From contig NZ_VEGH01000004.1 of assembly GCF_007679345.1 (NCBI RefSeq), positions 62,001-126,000 of the forward strand: a stretch of DNA of 64,000 nucleotides, written 5' to 3'. Position numbers and translations under genes: made by a program. This stretch comes from Cellulosimicrobium cellulans (GTDB lineage Bacteria > Actinomycetota > Actinomycetes > Actinomycetales > Cellulomonadaceae). Of this stretch, positions 59,055 to 64,000 are shown piece by piece. The notes under the pieces were generated by a model, which was not told the DNA's origin, did not search any database, and saw nothing but the letters and a program-made list of their open reading frames with translations. How positions within the stretch are numbered: the stretch's first letter is position 1; each line of letters opens with the position of its first letter.

Positions 59055-59960
59055 TCAGCGGGCCGCGCGCAGCTCCACGACCTCGCGCGCCCGCAGGCCC
59101 AGCGACACCGCCGCGCGCACCGGCCACTGGTACCACCGGTGGTACCGGCGGTGCAGGTAGCGCTCGGCCGACCGGTGGTGCGCCGTGATCATCGCGGCCG
59201 GCTTCGCCTTCCAGGACACCCCGCCGACGTGCGTCACCCGCGCCGCGGGCACGTACACGTTCGGTCGCCCGGCCAGCGCCAGGCGCTCGCCCAGGTCGAC
59301 GTCCTCGAAGAACATGAAGTAGTCGTCGTCGAACCCGCCGACCGCCTCGAACGCGTCCCGCCGCAGCAGCAGGCAGGCGCCGGAGAGCCACCCGGCGTAC
59401 CGCTCGGTGCCCGCGGTCTCCTGGCGGCGCTGGTACGCGCGGGTCCACGGGTTGCCCGGCCAGACCTTGCCGAGCACGGCGTGCCCGGCGCCCTGGGTCA
59501 GCGAGGGCAGCTCGCGCGCCGACGGGTAGACCGTGCCGTCCTCGTTCAGCAGCGCGGGCCCGAGCGCGCCGGCGTCCGGGTGCCGCGCGGCGGCGTCGAG
59601 CAGCGTGTCGAGCGAGCCGGGCTCCCAGACGACGTCCGGGTTCGCCACGACGAGGAACGGCTGCGTCGCCCCGCGCGCGCCGGCGTTCGCCCCGCCGCCG
59701 TAGCCGAGGTTCTCGCCCGTGCGGACCACCCGGCCGCCCGCCGCGGCGGCCACCTCGTCGGCGGTCCCGGGCTCCGTACCGTTGTCGACCAGCACCAGCT
59801 CGACCGGCGCGGTCGTCGCCTCCGCCAGGGAACGGGCGAAGTCGGCCAGCTCCGGCCCGGGGTGGTAGACGATCGTGACGACGCGGACGGCGGGGCGGTC
59901 CGCGGCCGGCTCCGGGGGCGGGGTGGTGGCGGCGCGGCGCGGCTCGGGGGTGGTCGTCAT
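59055..59960 (-). CDS. wbbL: WbbL-like rhamnosyltransferase (GT2)
   Basis: A 301-aa GT-A enzyme. VVTIVYHPGPELADFARSL, LVDNGTEPGTADEV, VVANPDVVWEPGSLDTLLD and DDDYFMFFEDVDLGERLALA match WbbL, which adds L-rhamnose from dTDP-Rha to polyprenyl-PP-GlcNAc to start the arabinogalactan or wall-polysaccharide linker. In M. tuberculosis wbbL1 lies in the same region as whiB2, manA and rmlD, so the neighbourhood supports this reading. A rhamnosyltransferase for another acceptor is possible. ATG 59960 starts it; the next minus-strand gene ends 12 bp upstream. Confidence 0.75.
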   Translation of the reverse strand: MTTTPEPRRAATTPPPEPAADRPAVRVVTIVYHPGPELADFARSLAEATTAPVELVLVDNGTEPGTADEVAAAAGGRVVRTGENLGYGGGANAGARGATQPFLVVANPDVVWEPGSLDTLLDAAARHPDAGALGPALLNEDGTVYPSARELPSLTQGAGHAVLGKVWPGNPWTRAYQRRQETAGTERYAGWLSGACLLLRRDAFEAVGGFDDDYFMFFEDVDLGERLALAGRPNVYVPAARVTHVGGVSWKAKPAAMITAHHRSAERYLHRRYHRWYQWPVRAAVSLGLRAREVVELRAAR

Positions 59961-59972
59961 GGCCGGGTCAGG

Positions 59973-60452
59973 CTACCGCCCGTCCCCGAGCTCCGGGTCG
60001 ACCTCCTCGGGCGACCGTCCCAGCAGGTGCGCGACCTGCTCGACGACGACCTCGTGCACGACGTCCGCCAGCTCGTCCGCGTCGACCGAGCGGGACTCCA
60101 CCGGCCGCCGGTACACCACGATCCGCGGCGGCAGGCCCGGCTGGGACGGGAACGACCGGCCGAGCGGCACGCCGCCGGACTCCCACGGCGCCGGGTCGGA
60201 CGGCGGCACGTCCTCCACGGCGAACTCCACCCCGTCGAGGTACTTGCCCCACCGGGCCTCCAGGCGCTCGACCGAGTCCAGCACCAGGTCGTCGAACCGC
60301 TCCGCCCGCGTGCGGTGCGCGGGCAGCGTCGGCGGGAGCAGCGGGCCGCGGATGCCGCGGCCCCGGCGGTCGCGGCGCCGGACCGCGCCGACGCGGGGGG
60401 CCGGTCCGCCGGGGGTGCCGGGGACGGCGGGGACGTGCCGTCGGGGTGCCAC
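59973..60452 (-). CDS. Zincin-like metallopeptidase family protein with altered motif
   Basis: A 159-aa protein of the small actinobacterial metallopeptidase family found beside DUF3499. The core FDDLVLDSVERLEARWGKYL and PPRIVVYRRPVE is conserved. The expected HExxH is replaced by HEVVVEQVAH, so the second histidine is displaced by five residues; zinc binding and peptidase activity are doubtful. The N-terminal ~45 residues are Arg/Pro-rich. GTG 60452 was chosen; a TTG at 60476 would add eight residues. Confidence 0.75.
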   Translation of the reverse strand: MAPRRHVPAVPGTPGGPAPRVGAVRRRDRRGRGIRGPLLPPTLPAHRTRAERFDDLVLDSVERLEARWGKYLDGVEFAVEDVPPSDPAPWESGGVPLGRSFPSQPGLPPRIVVYRRPVESRSVDADELADVVHEVVVEQVAHLLGRSPEEVDPELGDGR

Positions 60453-60512
60453 CCCGGCACTGTATCCGGGTGACAACGCGGGTCGCGCGCACGCTCCCGG
60501 GGCGCACGGCGG

Positions 60513-60518
60513 TAGGTT
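60513..60518 (+). promoter_or_regulatory. Putative leaderless -10 (TAGGTT) of the DUF3499 gene
   Basis: TAGGTT ends seven bases before GTG 60526, fitting a leaderless transcript. It lies in the 73-bp gap divergent from the zincin-like gene. Confidence 0.45.
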
Positions 60519-60525
60519 CTACCCC

Positions 60526-60906
60526 GTGAGACCCGTCCGCCAGTGCTCCCGCACCGCGTGCGGTCGTCCGGCGGTCGCGACCCTGACGTACGTGTACGCC
60601 GACTCGACGGCCGTCCTCGGTCCGCTCGCCACCCTCGCCGAGCCGCACTCCTACGACCTGTGCGCCGAGCACGCCTCGCGCCTCACCGCGCCGCGCGGGT
60701 GGGACGTCGTGCGGCTGACGCCCGAGTTCGTGGAGACCGGCCCGAGCCACGACGACCTGCTGGCGCTCGCCGACGCCGTGCGCGAGGCCGGCCGGCCTGC
60801 GCCCCGGCACGCGGCCGCGGTCCCGGACGGCCTGCCCCCGGTCGCCGAGCTCGACACCGAGCGCCGCCGCGGGCACCTCCGCGTCCTGCGCGGCGAGCAG
60901 GACTAG
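60526..60906 (+). CDS. DUF3499 family protein
   Basis: A 126-aa protein. The start QCSRTACGRPAVATLTYVYA has two cysteines and SYDLCAEHASRLTAPRGWDV a C-x2-H, a likely zinc site. The family is restricted to actinobacteria and next to the zincin-like and whiB2 genes. GTG 60526 follows a TAGGTT -10 by seven bases; the longer frame upstream is antisense to the zincin gene. Function unknown. Confidence 0.9.
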   Translation: MRPVRQCSRTACGRPAVATLTYVYADSTAVLGPLATLAEPHSYDLCAEHASRLTAPRGWDVVRLTPEFVETGPSHDDLLALADAVREAGRPAPRHAAAVPDGLPPVAELDTERRRGHLRVLRGEQD

Positions 60907-60912
60907 CCCGCG

Positions 60913-61206
60913 ATGGCCGGGGCGGGGGGCGGTGCGGCGGGACGCCGCAAGGGGCGGCGCGGGGAGCCCGAGCCGACGCCGCTGGGTTCGCTCAGCCAGG
61001 CCGGCTCGGAGCACGCGCCCGGCACCGAGGAGTGCGAGGCGTGCGGGTCGGCCCGCCTCACCCGGCTGCACCTCGCGCTGGCCGACGGGACGGACGTGAC
61101 GTTCGTGTCCTGCCACGAGTGCGAGCACCGGGCGTGGTTCCCGCTGGACGGCGACGGGACGTCGCTGAGCCGGGACGAGGTCGTGCGGCGGTCGAGCAGG
61201 GGCTGA
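60913..61206 (+). CDS. Small zinc-ribbon protein
   Basis: A 97-aa protein with a basic Gly-rich N-terminus (GRRKGRRGEPEP) and a treble-clef-like zinc ribbon: C-E-A-C-G, then VSCHECEHRAWFPL, i.e. two C-x2-C pairs about 24 residues apart. It starts six bases after the DUF3499 stop and is probably co-transcribed. A nucleic-acid or protein-binding role is possible; no family is recognised with certainty. Confidence 0.78.
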   Translation: MAGAGGGAAGRRKGRRGEPEPTPLGSLSQAGSEHAPGTEECEACGSARLTRLHLALADGTDVTFVSCHECEHRAWFPLDGDGTSLSRDEVVRRSSRG

Positions 61207-61221
61207 GCGCGGGGCGCGCCG

Positions 61222-62313
61222 TCACCGCACGAGCGCCGCCCCCGACCCAGCCTCGAACGCGTGCACCGACCCGGCCGCCACGTGCGCGGTCGTCCGGTCG
61301 CCCGGGCGCAGCGCCGACTCGGCGGCCACCTTCGCCACGATCCGGTGCGCGCCGGACCGGAGGGTCGCGTACGCCTCGTCGCCCCGCAGCTCGAGCAGCT
61401 CCACCTCGGCGGCGAGCTCGGCGTCGCCGTCGCGGGCCGCGGCAGCACCGACGCGGACGTGCTCCGGTCGGACGCCCAGGCTCAGGTCCTCGCCGTCCGG
61501 CACGCGCTCGCACCCTGCGGGTCGCCACCCCGGCGGGACGACGACGCCGGGCGCCCGCACCACGCCGCCGACGACGCGTGCGGGCAGCAGGTTGATCTCC
61601 GGCTCGCCGAGGAAGGTGGCGACGAACCGGTCGGCCGGCCGCACGTACAGCTCGCGCGGGCTGCCCTGCTGCCGGATGACCCCGTCGCGGAGCAGCACCA
61701 CCCGGTCCGCCATCGTCATGGCCTCCACCTGGTCGTGCGTGACGTAGACGGTGGTCACGCCGAGCGCGCGGTGCAGCGCGAGGATCTCGGCCCGCATGGT
61801 GCCGCGCAGCTTGGCGTCGAGGTTCGACAGCGGCTCGTCCATCAGGAAGATCCGGGACTCCTGGACCATCGCGCGCGCCAGCGCGACGCGCTGCCGCTGG
61901 CCGCCGGACAGCTCGGCCGGCGGACGGTCGAGGTAGGGCACGAGGCCGAGGGTCTCCGCGACCGCCCCCACCTTCTCCCGCACCACGGCGCGAGGGACGC
62001 GGCGCAGCCGCAGGCCGAACGAGATGTTCTGCGCCACGGACATGTGCGGGTAGAGGGCGTAGTTCTGGAACACCATCGACACGTCCCGGTCCTTGGGGTG
62101 CACGTCGTTCACCCGCCGGCCGTCGACCAGGACGTCCCCGGCCGTGACGTCCTCGAGCCCCGCGAGCATCCGGAGCAGCGTGGACTTGCCGCACCCGGAC
62201 GGGCCGATGAGCACGACGAACTCGCGGTCCTCGATCGTGAGGGAGACGTCGTCCACGGCGAGCGTGCTGGTGCCGTAGACCTTCGAGACGTGGGACAGCT
62301 CGATCGTGGGCAT
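61222..62313 (-). CDS. Sugar ABC transporter ATP-binding protein (MalK/UgpC/MsiK type)
   Basis: A 363-aa ATPase. Walker A GPSGCGKST at 37-45, Q-loop in VFQNYALYPHMSV, signature LSGGQ at 135-139, Walker B D159-E160, and H-loop THDQ. Residues about 240-363 are the OB-fold TOBE domain of CUT1 sugar importers, with LGVRPEHVRVG. Such a subunit energises oligosaccharide permeases and can be shared by several. It begins ATG 62313, ten bases after the membrane-protein gene. No permease or binding-protein gene is in the window. Confidence 0.93.
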   Translation of the reverse strand: MPTIELSHVSKVYGTSTLAVDDVSLTIEDREFVVLIGPSGCGKSTLLRMLAGLEDVTAGDVLVDGRRVNDVHPKDRDVSMVFQNYALYPHMSVAQNISFGLRLRRVPRAVVREKVGAVAETLGLVPYLDRPPAELSGGQRQRVALARAMVQESRIFLMDEPLSNLDAKLRGTMRAEILALHRALGVTTVYVTHDQVEAMTMADRVVLLRDGVIRQQGSPRELYVRPADRFVATFLGEPEINLLPARVVGGVVRAPGVVVPPGWRPAGCERVPDGEDLSLGVRPEHVRVGAAAARDGDAELAAEVELLELRGDEAYATLRSGAHRIVAKVAAESALRPGDRTTAHVAAGSVHAFEAGSGAALVR

Positions 62314-62323
62314 GGTGCTCCGT

Positions 62324-63304
62324 TCAGGAGGGGCCGCTCGCGGCGCCGGCGCGTCGGGTCGGGGCGGCGAGGGCGGTGGGTCTGGTGGGGGCGGCGACGG
62401 GGACCACGGCGGGGCTGGTGAGGGCGGCCGGGGCGGACGGTGGGTCGGGGGCCGTGCGGGCGGTCGCGGCGAGGAGGCAGACGCCGGTGGTGGCCGCCAC
62501 CAGGGTCGCGGCGAGCGTCGGCGTCCGGCCGGTCGCCCCGCCGGTGGCGAGGACGACGGCCGCGGCGGCGGTCGACGCGGCGGCGAGCGACGCCGCCCAC
62601 CAGGCGAGGGCGTCCCGCGGGGGGAGGGAGGGGCCCGCTCGCCGTGGGTCGGCGGTCTGCCGGCCGCGCGCGAGCCTGCCCGCATACCGCGCGCCGAGCG
62701 CGAGCACGGCGGTGGCGAGCGCCACGGTGAGCGCGCCGGTGAGCACCGCGGCCAGCAGGGCGGTGCCGCGCTGCGCCTCCTCCCACCCGGCGAGCAGCGC
62801 GTGCAGGTCGGCGGCGGTGAGCGAGCCCGCGTAGGCGACCGTCCACCGCTCGCCGCCGACGAGCAGGGCAAGACCGTCGCCGGCGAGCACCAGCGCGTCG
62901 CGGTCGCCGGGCGCGGGGACGGACGCGGCCTCGGCCGCGCGGTCGACCACGAGGGCGTGGGCGTCGGTGGCCAGCACGACGTCGTCCGCGACGAGCGCGC
63001 CGTCGGCGACGAGCGCCCGGTCGGCCAGCACCGCGCCGCGCGTCGCCGCCGCGCCGTCGGCGCCCGCCGTGCCGTCGGCCAGCGCCGTGCCGTCGGCCGG
63101 CGCCGTGCCGTCCGCGACCACCCGGGCGTCCGCGATGCCCGCCACGAGCGGCGCGATCCCGGTGGCCGCCTCGGCGGTGCGGGTGCCCGTGCCGGCGACG
63201 ACGACGGCGAGGTCGAGCGCCGCCACCACGAGCAGGACGGCCACCCATGCGCGCGGCATCCCGGTGAGCAGGGTGGCGAGGCGGCGGCGCGGTGCGGCGG
63301 GCAC
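62324..63304 (-). CDS. Unrecognised membrane protein with six-residue repeats
   Basis: A 326-aa protein. An N-terminal anchor (PRAWVAVLLVVAALDLAVVVAG) precedes an extracellular part where four A-D-G-T/A repeats (residues about 62-86) lead into a run of related ALVADG/LVADDV units, perhaps a short beta-solenoid. Three to four membrane segments follow (GTALLAAVLTGALTVALATA and two later), then a Pro/Ala/Thr tail. I do not recognise a family. It lies between the ABC ATPase and the beta-propeller protein in one operon, so a role in glycan uptake or sensing is possible. GTG 63304. Confidence 0.65.
   Translation of the reverse strand: MPAAPRRRLATLLTGMPRAWVAVLLVVAALDLAVVVAGTGTRTAEAATGIAPLVAGIADARVVADGTAPADGTALADGTAGADGAAATRGAVLADRALVADGALVADDVVLATDAHALVVDRAAEAASVPAPGDRDALVLAGDGLALLVGGERWTVAYAGSLTAADLHALLAGWEEAQRGTALLAAVLTGALTVALATAVLALGARYAGRLARGRQTADPRRAGPSLPPRDALAWWAASLAAASTAAAAVVLATGGATGRTPTLAATLVAATTGVCLLAATARTAPDPPSAPAALTSPAVVPVAAPTRPTALAAPTRRAGAASGPS
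63050..63115 (-). repeat. 18-bp tandem repeats in the membrane-protein gene
   Basis: GCCGTGCC recurs with an 18-base period at 63066, 63084 and 63102 and a partial fourth unit upstream; the minus strand encodes ADGTAx hexapeptides. Copies differ by one to three bases. Confidence 0.7.
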
Positions 63305-63308
63305 GGGC

Positions 63309-64000
63309 CTACACCCCGCCCAGCGTGGCGTGCACCGGGCCGAGGTCGACCTCGTACGCCTCGGCGTCGCCGACCCCGCAGTAGACGGTCACCCCGCCGT
63401 CGCGGGCGACCAGTGCCCCCGGGAACACCACGTCGACCAGGTCCGGGCGCTTCGCGGGGCCCGCGGGCAGGTCGCGCCGCTCGAACAGCATCCGGGGAAC
63501 CGTGTGCCGGGCGGTGAGCGGGTCGAGCGTCCAGGCGATCGGGTAGTAGTGCCGGTGCCCGGCGTCGTCGAACCGCGCGAGGTGGCCGAGCAGACCCAGG
63601 GTGCCGTCCGGCAGCGGCGTGGCCTGGTTGACCCCGCCCCACTCGGCGGGCAGGAACAGGTGCTCGAGCCGCGGCGCCGCGTCGACGTCGGCGACCGTGA
63701 GGTCGGCGAGCGACGGGACCACGGTGACGCCGATCCGCCCGCGCCCGTCCGCGCCGCCCTGCGGGCGGGTGAGCACGGCGAGCCGCCCGTCGGGAAGGTC
63801 CGCGAACCGGAGGTCCTTCATCCCCCAGGGCCCGGTGAACGCGGGCTCCGGGCGGGCCGGGTCCGCGAGCCGCAGCACGACGGTCCGGTACCGGAGCGCC
63901 GGCGAGCCGTCCGGGAGCGCGGCCTCGACGACCTCGACCCCGCCGAGGTGGGTGACGCCGCGGTGGTCGAAGGTGAACGGGTCCTGCAGCGCGGGCCGCG
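63309..64000 (-). CDS. DUF1861/GH130-like beta-propeller protein (partial, N-terminus off window)
   Basis: The minus frame is open from the right edge (64000) and ends at 63309, giving about 230 C-terminal residues. LQDPFTFDHRGVTHLGGVEV, FTGPWGMKDLRFADLPDGR, HRHYYPIAWTLDPLTARH and DVVFPGALVARDGGVTVYCG are blade-like repeats of a five-bladed beta-propeller. They resemble DUF1861 proteins and distantly GH130 mannoside phosphorylases/mannosidases. The edge removes the part where GH130 catalytic residues would lie, so activity cannot be judged. It precedes the repeat membrane protein and ABC ATPase on the same strand, suggesting a mannoside or oligosaccharide utilisation operon. Confidence 0.7.
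   Translation of the reverse strand, partial: RPALQDPFTFDHRGVTHLGGVEVVEAALPDGSPALRYRTVVLRLADPARPEPAFTGPWGMKDLRFADLPDGRLAVLTRPQGGADGRGRIGVTVVPSLADLTVADVDAAPRLEHLFLPAEWGGVNQATPLPDGTLGLLGHLARFDDAGHRHYYPIAWTLDPLTARHTVPRMLFERRDLPAGPAKRPDLVDVVFPGALVARDGGVTVYCGVGDAEAYEVDLGPVHATLGGV

Noticed and set aside
62990-63120. Short tandem repeats as a CRISPR array
   Set aside because: Period is 18 bp with no spacers; they are codon-phased protein repeats.

Overview
The window is chromosomal DNA from a very GC-rich Gram-positive actinobacterium. Third codon positions are almost all G or C, GTG starts are common, and a WhiB regulator, a DUF3499 gene, a TIGR03089 gene and a DUF5719 gene are present. The gene set looks like Cellulomonadaceae or a related Micrococcales family; that placement is inference from gene content, not a database match. 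No tRNA, rRNA, CRISPR array, insertion sequence, prophage or attachment site was seen.

Almost all of positions 1-52200 is one large locus for making, decorating and exporting cell-surface glycopolymers. Nucleotide-sugar genes are spread through it: rmlB (738-1733), rmlC (39977-40591), rmlD (40676-41521) and rmlA (45188-46060) for dTDP-L-rhamnose; a fused acetyltransferase/3,4-ketoisomerase (41567-42487) and an aminotransferase (43903-45018) for a dTDP-3-acetamido-3,6-dideoxyhexose; a WbpD/WbpE/WbpB-like trio (1929-4611) for a 3-acetamido sugar; two tandem GDP-mannose 4,6-dehydratase homologues (21293-23260); and manA (48892-50094). Export can use an ABC transporter (wzm/wzt, 12970-15089) and a separate MATE/Wzx-like flippase (33061-34320). 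About a dozen soluble GT2/GT4 glycosyltransferases, four polyprenyl-phosphate-sugar-synthase-like GT2s, a GtrA protein, DUF2304 and DUF2142 proteins, two YbhN-like proteins and several large GT-C-like membrane proteins supply assembly and decoration. The 28198-35423 block is a tightly coupled minus-strand operon.

Two secreted cell-wall proteins, an N-acetylmuramoyl-L-alanine amidase (10809-12878) and a SpoIID-like protein (15251-17116), bracket wzm/wzt. They end in nearly identical four-repeat DUF4214 tails, and both genes are followed by related long hairpins. This is the most unusual arrangement in the window and suggests a wall-polymer-binding module matched to the exported glycan (inference).

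From about 52200 to 61200 the content resembles the conserved actinobacterial whiB2 neighbourhood: TIGR03089, whiB2/whmD, a giant GT2-membrane protein, a DUF5719 secreted protein, a WbbL-like rhamnosyltransferase, a zincin-like protein, DUF3499 and a small zinc-ribbon protein. Mycobacterium tuberculosis has manA, whiB2, wbbL1 and rmlD in one region, so the variable glycan locus here appears inserted into or grown out of a core cell-wall locus. The right end (61222-64000) is a separate minus-strand group: a MalK/UgpC-type sugar ABC ATPase, a repeat-containing membrane protein and a DUF1861/GH130-like beta-propeller protein cut by the window edge.
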